DNA of 9,445 nucleotides from CAMYLY01 sp039587215 (GCA_039587215.1 JBDHIW010000086.1:1-9445), one strand, 5' to 3'. Counted from the stretch's first letter, positions 1 through 6,629 are shown. A program made the numbers and translations. The notes: a model not told the origin generated them from the letters alone.

Positions 1-1350
1 ATCGAAGACGCGCAAGGCGCGACCGTGTTCGCGCGAAACGCCGACCGCCTGTTCACGCCGGCATCGACCGCCAAGATCATCGTCTCGGCCGCCGCCAGCG
101 CGCTGCTGCCCCCGTCGTTCTCGGTTGCGACGTCGGTGTACGGGACGGGACCGCTTGCCGACGGCACGCTCGACGGCGACCTCGTCGTCTACGGGCGCGG
201 CGACCCGACCTTCGTAGGGCGTTGTTACGGAACGGACACGCTCGCGGTCGGCGCGTGTGACTCGCTGTGGACGCGCATCGACATCATCGCGGACACAGTG
301 GTCGCGCGTGGCCTCCGCCACGTGACCGGCGCCATCGTCGGCGACGGAAGCTGGTTCGAGCCCCAACTCATCCACCCCGCGTGGGAGACGTACGACCTCA
401 ACTGGTGGTACGCCGCGCCCGTCTCGGCGCTCGGCTTCAACGACAACAGTGTCAATGTAATCTGGGGCCCGGGGCCGGCCGTCGATGCCCCGGCGGCGGT
501 GCGGTTCGAACCGGCGCTGAACGCGTTCCTATTCGAGAACCGCACGCGCACGGTGCAGCGCGGCGGCGCGCGCTCGTTCGACTACTTCCGCGAGCCGGGC
601 ACGCTGCGGATGTGGGCCGAGGGCACGGTACCGCTGGGCATGCGCGAACGCACCGACTACTTCGCGCTGCCCGACCCCAACCTCTACTTCGCGCAGGCCC
701 TGCGCGCCGCGCTCGCCGCGCGCGGTGTGAGCGTGGCCGGCCCCTCCCGATCCACGGTCGATCCAGGACAGTACCAGCAATGCCAGAGCTGCCCGGACTT
801 CGGCAGTATCCGATCGCGTCCGGTGGCGGACTGGATCTACCCCATCCTGAATGCGAGCCACAACTGGGTCGCCGAGATGCTCCTCAAAGTGCTCGGGGCC
901 GAACTGGGTGGTGAGGCGTCCTGGGATGCGGGACTCGCGGTGGAGCGGGCGTTCCTCGCCGACTCGGTCGGTATCGACTCGACGCACGCCACACTGTCGG
1001 ACGGGTCGGGGCTCGCCGCGCACAACCTCCTCACCCCGCGCGCACTGGTCGGCGTCTTGCGGTTCATGCGGGATCATCCGCGCGGCGAGGCGTTCTATAG
1101 CGGGCTGGCCGTGGGCGGCGTGTCGGGCACACTTCGGACGCGGTACGTCTCGTCGGACCTCAACGGACGCGTCATCGCCAAGACGGGAACCATCAGTCGC
1201 GTGAACACGCTGGCGGGATACATCGAACTGCCGGACGGCGACCACCTGACCTTCGCCATCATGCTGAACCACCACGGCACGTCGTGGGGGAGGGCCATGC
1301 GCCGGATCGACGCAGTGGTTCGCGCCGCCGTCGACCAGATCGACCCCTAA
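1..1350 (+). CDS. dacB: D-alanyl-D-alanine carboxypeptidase/endopeptidase, PBP4 (DacB) family, 5' end missing
   Basis: This is a class C low-molecular-weight penicillin-binding protein (peptidase family S13). It trims the terminal D-Ala from peptidoglycan stem peptides or cleaves cross-links, working outside the cytoplasmic membrane. The frame is open from base 1, so the true start and the expected signal peptide lie outside the window; 449 residues are visible. All three active-site motifs are present, numbered within the fragment: SxxK as STAK at 22-25 (nucleophile Ser22), SxN as SHN at 286-288, and KTG at 394-396 followed by T. An SDGSGL stretch lies at 333-338, and the long insert between SxxK and SxN is typical of class C. 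Four cysteines (75, 86, 261, 264) include a CxxC pair, which could form disulfides in an exported protein. The stop TAA overlaps the stop of the convergent reductase gene. Family assignment is secure; carboxypeptidase versus endopeptidase preference cannot be read from sequence. Confidence 0.93.
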   Translation: MEDAQGATVFARNADRLFTPASTAKIIVSAAASALLPPSFSVATSVYGTGPLADGTLDGDLVVYGRGDPTFVGRCYGTDTLAVGACDSLWTRIDIIADTVVARGLRHVTGAIVGDGSWFEPQLIHPAWETYDLNWWYAAPVSALGFNDNSVNVIWGPGPAVDAPAAVRFEPALNAFLFENRTRTVQRGGARSFDYFREPGTLRMWAEGTVPLGMRERTDYFALPDPNLYFAQALRAALAARGVSVAGPSRSTVDPGQYQQCQSCPDFGSIRSRPVADWIYPILNASHNWVAEMLLKVLGAELGGEASWDAGLAVERAFLADSVGIDSTHATLSDGSGLAAHNLLTPRALVGVLRFMRDHPRGEAFYSGLAVGGVSGTLRTRYVSSDLNGRVIAKTGTISRVNTLAGYIELPDGDHLTFAIMLNHHGTSWGRAMRRIDAVVRAAVDQIDP

Positions 1351-2738
1351 CGTCCGAGCAGCTCCAGCACCTCGGCTTCGCGAGTGAATTTGACGCGGGA
1401 TCGGCCGGCCGGTTCGCCGCGTGCCCGCTCGGCCTCGTCGATCCGCTTCCACTCGTCGTAGGACACCCAGCGCGGCTGGCGCTCGGCCACGAGCGCGACG
1501 ACCGCCGCGTGCGCGTCCGGCCCCGGCTCCGGCAGAATCCCGGCGTCCGCGTCGGCGAGCAGCGACGCGACCGTATCGCCCGCGTCGGGTTTGTTCGTCC
1601 CGATCACGCCGGACGGTCCACGCTTGATCCATCCCGCGGCATAGAGGCCGGGACGGGGCGCACCGTCCTCGAGCACGCGACCGCCGTCGTTGGGAATCAC
1701 GCCCCACGAGTCGTGGAACGGCACGCCCGGCACGGGCACGCCGCGATAGCCCACCGATCGGAACACCAGATCGGCGGGGAGCGTCTCGAACTCCTCGGTC
1801 GGCCGGGGGCGCAGCGATCCGTCGTCGCTGCGGGCCAGCGCGTTCCGCACGAGCCGCACTCCGCGCACGCGCCCTTCCTCGCCGAGGATCTCCGTCGGCG
1901 ACACCAGAAACCGCAGGGTGAGGGACCGCGCTTTGTCGGCGGCGGACCGCTCGGCGAAGCCCTGAAGAATCTCCACCTTCTTGCGGAGGGCGCGATCGTC
2001 GGCCGCATCGAGTTCCGCCCGGCTCAGCGGGTCGAGAGCGACCTCCTCCGCCACCACCCGGACGTCCGCGATCGCGAGCTCGCCCAACTCCTTCACCTCG
2101 GCGTTGGTGAACGCCGCCTGCAGCGGGCCACGCCGTCCGAGCATGACGACCTCCCGGACCCGACTCTCCCGCAGCGCCTCGAGCGCGTGATCGGCGATGT
2201 CGGTCGTGGCGAGTTCCTCGACGGACCGACACAGGATGCGCGCGACGTCCACGGCGACGTTGCCGACGCCGACCACCGCGACGCGCTCCGCGGAGAGATC
2301 GAACGTGCGATCGACGAACTCGGGGTGACCGTTGTACCACGCGACGAACTCCGTCGCGGCGTGGCTGCCGGCCACGTCCTCGCCCGGGATGCCCATGCTG
2401 CGGTCCGTCTGCGCCCCGGTGGCCAGACACACCGCATGGTAGTGCGCGGCAAGTTCCGCGACCTGCACGTGCGTGCCGATCGTGACGTTGCCGAAGAATC
2501 GGAACCCTTCGCGCCCCGCGACGCGCTCGTAGACGCGGGTCACGCTCTTGATCTTCTCGTGGTCGGGAGCCACGCCGTAGCGCACCAGACCGAACGGCAT
2601 CGGGAGCCGTTCGAACATGTCGACCTGAACGGTGCGGTCGGTCGCGCGGAACAGGTGTTCGGCCACGTAGAACGCAGCCGGGCCCGAGCCGACGATGGCG
2701 ACGCGCAGCGGATGTTCCGGGGTGCCGGGAGGTGTCAC
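1347..2738 (-). CDS. fprA: ferredoxin--NADP(+) reductase, FprA / adrenodoxin-reductase type
   Basis: This is a 463-residue cytoplasmic flavoprotein that moves electrons between NADPH and ferredoxin through FAD. The length matches mycobacterial FprA and mitochondrial adrenodoxin reductase (about 455-460). The N-terminal FAD fold carries GSGPAA at 17-22, followed by the family signature MPFGLVRYGVAPDH at 47-60. The NADP-binding fold has GVGNVAVD at 157-164, and an Arg pair in GRRGPLQAAF (201-210) that would contact the 2'-phosphate. The C-terminal part carries AGWIKRGPSGVIGTNKPDAG (368-387), which closes over FAD and nicotinamide. The start is GTG at 2738, chosen because AAGGAG sits 6 bases upstream of it. 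No ferredoxin gene is adjacent, so the partner is unknown. It is transcribed divergently from the adenosyltransferase gene and convergently with dacB. Glutamate-synthase small subunits share the folds but lack the MPFGLVRYG context and have an N-terminal Fe-S domain absent here. Confidence 0.93.
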   Translation of the reverse strand: MTPPGTPEHPLRVAIVGSGPAAFYVAEHLFRATDRTVQVDMFERLPMPFGLVRYGVAPDHEKIKSVTRVYERVAGREGFRFFGNVTIGTHVQVAELAAHYHAVCLATGAQTDRSMGIPGEDVAGSHAATEFVAWYNGHPEFVDRTFDLSAERVAVVGVGNVAVDVARILCRSVEELATTDIADHALEALRESRVREVVMLGRRGPLQAAFTNAEVKELGELAIADVRVVAEEVALDPLSRAELDAADDRALRKKVEILQGFAERSAADKARSLTLRFLVSPTEILGEEGRVRGVRLVRNALARSDDGSLRPRPTEEFETLPADLVFRSVGYRGVPVPGVPFHDSWGVIPNDGGRVLEDGAPRPGLYAAGWIKRGPSGVIGTNKPDAGDTVASLLADADAGILPEPGPDAHAAVVALVAERQPRWVSYDEWKRIDEAERARGEPAGRSRVKFTREAEVLELLGR

Positions 2739-2744
2739 GGACCG

Positions 2745-2750
2745 CTCCTT
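2745..2750 (-). promoter_or_regulatory. ribosome binding site of fprA
   Basis: The minus strand reads AAGGAG here, six bases before the GTG at 2738-2736. This good Shine-Dalgarno match decides the GTG start of the reductase. Confidence 0.75.
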
Positions 2751-2773
2751 CGACGGACGGGGTCGCGGTGCTC

Positions 2774-2779
2774 ATGATA
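2774..2779 (-). promoter_or_regulatory. possible -10 box for fprA
   Basis: On the minus strand the sequence is TATCAT, five of six matches to TATAAT, standing out in otherwise GC-rich DNA. It would start a transcript around base 2767, giving a leader of about 28 bases that includes the AAGGAG ribosome site. No convincing -35 box is seen at 17-18 bases (TTCCGC or TTTCCG, about two of six matches), so the call is tentative. The 112-base gap between the divergent genes would hold this promoter and the one for the adenosyltransferase. Confidence 0.35.
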
Positions 2780-2815
2780 ACGCACGACCGGGCACGGCGG
2801 AAACGCGACCGACGC

Positions 2816-2844
2816 TTCATCCGGCAGGCCCCGCCCCTTACCTT
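2816..2844 (+). promoter_or_regulatory. candidate promoter of the pduO-phzF-aroB operon, placed for leaderless transcription
   Basis: TACCTT at 2839-2844 fits a -10 box (TAnnnT). A weak -35-like TTCATC lies at 2816-2821, with a 17-base spacer. Only six bases separate the -10 box from the GTG at 2851, so transcription should begin at or next to the start codon. No Shine-Dalgarno sequence precedes the GTG, which fits a leaderless message. The same arrangement occurs before glcD. The -10 placement is seen in the sequence; leaderless use is inferred. Confidence 0.5.
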
Positions 2845-2850
2845 CCCGAC

Positions 2851-3396
2851 GTGAAGATCTATACCAAGACCGGAGACGGAGGGGAGACGAGCCTTTTCGG
2901 CGGGCAGCGTGTTCCGAAATCGGAACTGCGCGTCGAGGCGTACGGGGCCGTCGATGAGGTGAACTCGATGATCGGCGTGGTGCTGGCGACCCCACCGAGC
3001 GGCTTCATGACCGAGCTCCTCACCGCGATCCAGGCCGACTTGTTCTCCATCGGGGCCCTGCTCGCGAGCCCCGAGCCTGACAAGGTCGCGAACGCCCTCA
3101 GCAAAGCCGACATCCCCGCGGAGCGTGTGGGTGCGCTCGAGGACGTGATCGATCGCGTCGAGCAGGAGCTGCCTCCGCTCACGGCCTTCGTGATGCCCGG
3201 CGGCACGCCCAAAGCCGCGCAGCTGCACCTCGCGCGCACGCACTGCCGGCGCGCCGAGCGCACGGTCGTGGCCCTGCACTCGGCCGAATCGGTCGACCGG
3301 GTCATCCTGACGTATCTCAATCGCCTCTCCGACCTGCTCTTCATGCTCGCCCGGCTCGCCAACTTCGAAGCCGGGGAGCCCGACCGTACCTGGTAG
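2851..3396 (+). CDS. pduO: cob(I)alamin / cob(I)yrinate a,c-diamide adenosyltransferase, PduO type
   Basis: The enzyme transfers the 5'-deoxyadenosyl group of ATP to reduced cobalamin (or a corrinoid precursor), making adenosylcobalamin in the cytoplasm. The 181-residue length is normal for this small helical, trimeric family. ATP-binding signatures are complete: TKTGDGG at 5-11 followed by ETSLFGG, YGAVDEVNS at 31-39, FVMPGG at 113-118, LHLARTHCRRAER at 125-137 and YLNRLSDLLFMLAR at 155-168. The start is GTG at 2851; an in-frame upstream extension would run into fprA and lacks family similarity. There is no ribosome site, and a -10-like box ends six bases upstream, suggesting a leaderless start. 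phzF follows after one base. No other cobalamin gene is in view, so the protein may serve salvage of exogenous B12 for B12-dependent enzymes as easily as de novo synthesis. The CobA/BtuR adenosyltransferase family is unrelated and excluded by the motifs. Confidence 0.94.
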   Translation: MKIYTKTGDGGETSLFGGQRVPKSELRVEAYGAVDEVNSMIGVVLATPPSGFMTELLTAIQADLFSIGALLASPEPDKVANALSKADIPAERVGALEDVIDRVEQELPPLTAFVMPGGTPKAAQLHLARTHCRRAERTVVALHSAESVDRVILTYLNRLSDLLFMLARLANFEAGEPDRTW

Positions 3397-3397
3397 C

Positions 3398-4312
3398 ATG
3401 CCGAGCTACCCCGTCGTCCAGCTCGACGTGTTCACCGACCGCGCGCTCGCGGGCAACCCCCTCGCGGTCTTCCCGGAACCCGGCGGACTCGAGCCCGACG
3501 TCATGCAGGCGCTGGCACGCGAGATGAATCTCTCGGAGACCACCTTCGTGCTGCCGTCCGCGGCGGCGGACCGCCACATACGGTTCTTCACCCCCGAGGC
3601 GGAGATTCCGCTCGCCGGCCATCCCACGATCGGGACGTGGTGGCACCTCGCGCAGACCGGCAGCATCGACGTGCCGGCGGACGGCACGATCGACGTCACG
3701 CAGGAGACGGGCGCGGGCGTGCTGCCGGTGCGGATCGAAATGGAGGGCGGTGCGCCGCGGCGGGTGGTGATGACCCAGGCGTCGCCCGCGTTCCTCGGTG
3801 ACCTCGGCGACCCCGCCACCCTCGGCATCGCGCTCGGCGGAACGGCGGAGACCGTGGGCACGCCCGCTCCGGAAGTCGTGTCGACGGCGCTGCCCCAAGC
3901 GATGATCCCGATCGTCTCGCGGGACGTGCTGCGCGCCCTCCCGGTTGGAGGGCGCGGGGGCGACCTGGCCCGACGCCTCGCCGAACACGGCACGGACTGC
4001 GCGATGTGCTTCGCGCTGGACTCGGTGGGCACCGGGGCACCGGTGCACTGCCGCATGTTCGCGCCCGGCCTCGGCGTGCCCGAAGATCCCGCGACCGGGA
4101 GCGCCGCCGGTGCGCTCGGCGCTTACCTGGTGCACCACGGACTCGTCGAACCCGACGGCCGCGAAGTGCACATCGCCATCGACCAGGGGCTCGAGATCGG
4201 CCGGCCCAGTCGGATCGACGTGTTCGTCACGGTGGACGACGGCGGGACGATCGACGCGGTACGCGTCGGAGGCACAGCCGTGACCGTCATGCAGGGCGAG
4301 GTGACGCTGTGA
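3398..4312 (+). CDS. PhzF family isomerase-like protein
   Basis: This 304-residue protein has the two-lobed diaminopimelate-epimerase-like fold family named after PhzF, which isomerises trans-2,3-dihydro-3-hydroxyanthranilate in phenazine synthesis. Most PhzF homologues, including this one, have no known substrate. Visible hallmarks are the opening VVQLDVFTDRALAGNPLAVF (6-25), NLSETTFV (44-51) with the catalytic-type Glu47, PLAGHPTIG (71-79) and the second-lobe PEDPATGSAAGALGAYL (228-244). These match PhzF rather than the epimerase, whose paired cysteines are absent. ATG at 3398 follows the upstream stop by one base, with only a distant GGGGAG (3373-3378), so translation probably depends on coupling. 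The 3' end overlaps aroB by four bases. No phenazine gene is nearby, so a phenazine role is not supported. The family is secure and the function open. Confidence 0.9.
   Translation: MPSYPVVQLDVFTDRALAGNPLAVFPEPGGLEPDVMQALAREMNLSETTFVLPSAAADRHIRFFTPEAEIPLAGHPTIGTWWHLAQTGSIDVPADGTIDVTQETGAGVLPVRIEMEGGAPRRVVMTQASPAFLGDLGDPATLGIALGGTAETVGTPAPEVVSTALPQAMIPIVSRDVLRALPVGGRGGDLARRLAEHGTDCAMCFALDSVGTGAPVHCRMFAPGLGVPEDPATGSAAGALGAYLVHHGLVEPDGREVHIAIDQGLEIGRPSRIDVFVTVDDGGTIDAVRVGGTAVTVMQGEVTL
4298..4301 (+). promoter_or_regulatory. ribosome binding site of aroB inside phzF
   Basis: GAGG lies inside the end of phzF, seven bases before the GTG at 4309. It supports that start and the translational coupling of the two genes. 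Confidence 0.55.
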
Positions 4313-5409
4313 CCGCCACCCTGCGGGTGGAACTCGGTCCGGCCTCGTACGACGTCGCCATCGGGCCGGGACTGCTCGACGACGCGCCCGCGCGGATCGC
4401 CGCGGCCTGCCCGGCCGCGGCCTACGCCCTCATCACCGACTCGTCCGTCGCACCGCAGTACGCCGGCCCGCTCGCCGAGCGGCTCGGAGATATCGCGCCG
4501 ACCACGGTCATGGAGTTCCCCGCCGGCGAATGGAACAAGACCGTGGACACGTGGGCGGAGCTATCCGACCGGATGATCCAGGCCGGGATCGGGCGCGACG
4601 GCGCGGTCGTAGCCGTCGGGGGCGGGGTGGTCGGCGACGTCGCAGGCTTCGTCGCGGCGACCTACCTGCGTGGCGTACCGTTCGTGCAGATCCCGACGAC
4701 CCTGCTCGCGATGATCGACAGTTCGGTCGGGGGCAAGACGGGCGTCGACACCCCGCAGGGCAAGAACCTGATCGGTGCCTTCCACCAACCCCGCCTCGTG
4801 CTCGCCGACACGCGTACCCTGGCCACGCTGCCGCGGGCGCACCGCGCGGCGGGGCTCGCCGAAGCGCTCAAGCACGGGGTGATCGCCGATGCCACATACT
4901 TCGCCTGGCTCACCGAGCAGGCCGACGCCCTCCTCGAGGCCGATCCCGACATCTCGGCCGTCTGCGTGGAGCGAAGCGTGGCGATCAAGGCGGAGGTCGT
5001 GGCGGCCGACGAGCAGGAGCGAGACCGCCGGGCAACCCTCAACTTCGGCCACACCGTGGCTCACGCCCTCGAGGCGGTCAGCGAGTTCGGTCTGCTGCAC
5101 GGTGAGGCCGTCGCGCTCGGGATGGTGGCGGAAGCGCACCTCGGCGTGGATCTCGGCATCACGGAGGAGCCCGTGCCCATGGCCCTGCGGGAGGCCTGCG
5201 CGGCTCTCGGACTGCCGCTGGATCCGCCTGAGATTCCCCCGGGAGACGGCCTTCACACCGCGATGCTGGCGGACAAGAAGGCACGGGACCGCGAGGTCCG
5301 CTTCGCGCTCCCCGCGCGGATCGGCGAAATGGCCCGGGAACCGAGCGGATCGTGGACGCACGCGGCTGATCGCGAGAGAATAGACGCAGCCCTGGCCCTC
5401 CTCGGGTAA
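4309..5409 (+). CDS. aroB: 3-dehydroquinate synthase
   Basis: AroB converts 3-deoxy-D-arabino-heptulosonate 7-phosphate to 3-dehydroquinate, the second step of the shikimate pathway, using NAD+ and a divalent metal in the cytoplasm. The 366-residue length is typical. The NAD-binding glycine-rich segment is GGGVVGDVAGFVA at 104-116, followed by IPTTLLAMIDSSVGGKTGVD (128-147), the substrate-binding loop. Metal ligands are Glu185 in GLAEALKHG, His248 in NFGHTVAHALE and His264 in LLHGEAVALGM; all are intact. The start is GTG at 4309, which overlaps the phzF stop as GTGA and has GAGG seven bases upstream. It is the last gene of the pduO-phzF-aroB operon, and no other shikimate gene is in the window. 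No clear terminator follows; the next 290 bases are AT-rich and carry the sigma-gene promoter. Cyclitol synthases such as 2-deoxy-scyllo-inosose synthase share the fold, but the motifs and length fit AroB best. Confidence 0.96.
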   Translation: MTATLRVELGPASYDVAIGPGLLDDAPARIAAACPAAAYALITDSSVAPQYAGPLAERLGDIAPTTVMEFPAGEWNKTVDTWAELSDRMIQAGIGRDGAVVAVGGGVVGDVAGFVAATYLRGVPFVQIPTTLLAMIDSSVGGKTGVDTPQGKNLIGAFHQPRLVLADTRTLATLPRAHRAAGLAEALKHGVIADATYFAWLTEQADALLEADPDISAVCVERSVAIKAEVVAADEQERDRRATLNFGHTVAHALEAVSEFGLLHGEAVALGMVAEAHLGVDLGITEEPVPMALREACAALGLPLDPPEIPPGDGLHTAMLADKKARDREVRFALPARIGEMAREPSGSWTHAADRERIDAALALLG

Positions 5410-5593
5410 TCGTAAACGCCCCACCAGTGTTTTCCACAAAACCTATCCACATGTTGCTATCTAAGTTATGTCACAGCATGACCTTAGGTGTTCTATTGCA
5501 CATCTTCACAATCCACATGTAGCAAATATCCGTGGACAAAAACCACAAAAGATTGATAGCGAACGATTTGTGATGTGGAAAACTGATTTTTTG
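5410..5593. other. AT-rich intergenic region with DnaA-box-like motifs (candidate replication origin or DnaA-controlled regulatory region)
   Basis: This non-coding stretch is about 40% GC (76 of 190 bases counted over 5411-5600), far below its neighbours. It holds five 9-mers resembling the DnaA box TTATCCACA: TTTTCCACA at 5430-5438 (+, one mismatch), CTATCCACA at 5443-5451 (+, one mismatch), CAATCCACA at 5509-5517 (+, two mismatches), TTGTCCACG at 5531-5539 (-, two mismatches) and TTTTCCACA at 5574-5582 (-, one mismatch). The outer two face each other. A T-run follows at 5587-5592. Clustered DnaA boxes beside AT-rich DNA are what bacterial origins show, but dnaA, dnaN, gyrB or parAB are not in view, and the flanking genes all point the same way. 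A DnaA-regulated promoter for the sigma gene is the main alternative. The motifs are seen; origin function is inference. Confidence 0.45.
5444..5524 (+). repeat. short imperfect direct repeat, ATCCACATGT-GC-A
   Basis: ATCCACATGTTGCTA starts at 5445 and ATCCACATGTAGCAA at 5511, a 66-base offset with ten identical leading bases. A third, inverted relative is visible further on: GATAGC at 5555-5560 and ATGTGGA at 5573-5579 mirror the TCCACAT and GCTATC of the first copy. The shared flanks go beyond the DnaA-box core, so the repeats may be binding sites for one protein. Confidence 0.5.
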
Positions 5594-5622
5594 TTGACTG
5601 CCCGGAAGGAGTTTCCTATATT
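5594..5622 (+). promoter_or_regulatory. sigma-70-type promoter of the sigma factor gene
   Basis: TTGACT at 5594-5599 (five of six matches to TTGACA) and TATATT at 5617-5622 (five of six to TATAAT) are separated by an ideal 17 bases. Transcription should begin near 5629, giving a leader of about 74 bases. This is the best promoter in the window, suiting a constitutively expressed housekeeping gene. It lies just downstream of the last DnaA-box-like motif (5574-5582), so DnaA binding could influence it. Confidence 0.82.
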
Positions 5623-5647
5623 CGCCGCCTCTTGAGGACGGTCATCG

Positions 5648-5696
5648 AGCGGGTTTCGGAGCATCCCTCCCGCTGTTCATATCCCTCACGCCGAGG
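5648..5696 (+). promoter_or_regulatory. leader of the sigma gene: short hairpin and ribosome site
   Basis: The predicted leader (about 5629-5702) contains a six-base-pair stem, AGCGGG (5648-5653) with CCCGCT (5669-5674), and a 15-base loop. The ribosome site is GAGG at 5693-5696, six bases before the ATG at 5703. I see no known riboswitch in the leader, and the hairpin may be incidental. Confidence 0.4.
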
Positions 5697-5702
5697 CGGT
5701 GT

Positions 5703-6596
5703 ATGACCTCAGTCCGGTCAAGCAAGTCCAAGAGCTTCTTCCGCTCGCCCGCGTCAGGTGCTTTCGACCAGTACCTGCTCGACATCCAAAAACTCCCACT
5801 GATCAAGGACCCGGCCGAAGAGCGCCGGCTGGCCCGTCTCGCCCGTGCAGGCGATACGCAGGCCGCCGAGGATCTCGTCACGGCCAACCTTCGCTTCGTG
5901 ATCTCCTACGTGAAGAAGTACCAGGGACACGGGCTCGATCTCGGCGAGCTGGTGGCGATCGGCAACGAAGGGCTGCTCAAGGCGGTCCGGAAGTTCGATC
6001 CCGACCAGGGTGTCAAGTTCATCTCGTACGCCGTGTGGTGGGTGCGACAGGCGGTCCTGAAGGCGCTGGCGGAGCAGACCCGCAGCGTCCGCATCCCGCT
6101 CAACCAGAACAGTCACCTCATCCGGATGTCGCGCACGGAGACGTACCTCTCGCAGGAGCTTGGCCGCGAACCGACCGATGCCGAGATCGCGAAAGCGCTC
6201 CAGGACACGGTCGAGAACGTCCGTGCGGCGCGTCGCATGACGGCCGCCGAGATGTCGCTCGATGCGCCGATCGACCGGACCGACCGCGATGCGGCCACGC
6301 TCGGCGAGCGCTTCGTCGCCGACGAGGGCAACGATATCGAGGACAGCACGGACAGCACGCTCCAACGCGAGTTCATCGAGCGCATCTTCGAGAAGTACCT
6401 GACGCCGCGCGAGCGGAAGATCCTCTACCTCTACTACGGGCTGGAAGAGGGGTCGGAGGGCATGACACTCGAGAAGATCGGCGATCTCATGGGCGTGACC
6501 CGCGAGCGGATCCGCCAGATTCGCGAACGCGCCTTCGAGAAGCTCCGCGAGAGCCCCGACGGCAAAGCCCTCATGGGCTTCTGGCGCGCCGCGTAG
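5703..6596 (+). CDS. rpoD: RNA polymerase sigma factor, RpoD/SigA family (group 1/2, lacking region 1.1)
   Basis: This sigma-70 family factor directs RNA polymerase to promoters. At 297 residues it is much shorter than E. coli RpoD: it begins directly at region 1.2 (about 20-50, FDQYLLDIQKLPLI) and lacks region 1.1, as do Bacteroidota primary sigmas. Regions 2.1-2.4 cover about 60-130, with NLRFVISYVKKY at 62-73 and KFISYAVWWVRQAVLKALAE at 105-124. Region 3 follows, then 4.1 (LTPRERKILYLYYGL, 233-247) and the helix-turn-helix of 4.2 (MTLEKIGDLMGVTRERIRQI, 254-273). In region 2.4, Gln116 aligns with E. coli Q437, but Leu119 replaces T440. The start is ATG at 5703, with GAGG six bases upstream, a strong promoter before it and a terminator after, so it is a single-gene unit. 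It is likely the housekeeping sigma. A group 2 factor is possible, since the genome may hold another RpoD-like gene. Confidence 0.92.
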   Translation: MTSVRSSKSKSFFRSPASGAFDQYLLDIQKLPLIKDPAEERRLARLARAGDTQAAEDLVTANLRFVISYVKKYQGHGLDLGELVAIGNEGLLKAVRKFDPDQGVKFISYAVWWVRQAVLKALAEQTRSVRIPLNQNSHLIRMSRTETYLSQELGREPTDAEIAKALQDTVENVRAARRMTAAEMSLDAPIDRTDRDAATLGERFVADEGNDIEDSTDSTLQREFIERIFEKYLTPRERKILYLYYGLEEGSEGMTLEKIGDLMGVTRERIRQIRERAFEKLRESPDGKALMGFWRAA

Positions 6597-6629
6597 CGCC
6601 ACCCTTCGTCCCCCTCAGGACGGCAACAG

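Noticed and set aside
1284..2777. A 497-codon plus-strand frame covering fprA
   Set aside because: It lies antisense to a gene with intact FAD and NADP motifs, has low-complexity His/Arg-rich composition, and is explained by third-position GC bias.
529..3399. A 956-codon open frame on the minus strand across dacB, fprA and pduO
   Set aside because: It is out of frame with fprA, rich in Arg/Gly/Ala and without any recognisable motif; long spurious frames are normal opposite high-GC genes.
3398..4312. Phenazine biosynthesis cluster suggested by the PhzF homologue
   Set aside because: No other phz genes are present, and most PhzF-family proteins lie outside phenazine pathways.
5623..5701. Long-range pairing of CGCCGCCTC (5623-5631) with GAGGCGGTG (5693-5701) that would mask the sigma-gene ribosome site
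   Set aside because: The predicted transcript starts near 5629, so most of the left arm would not be in the RNA; the pairing is kept only as a DNA-level inverted repeat.
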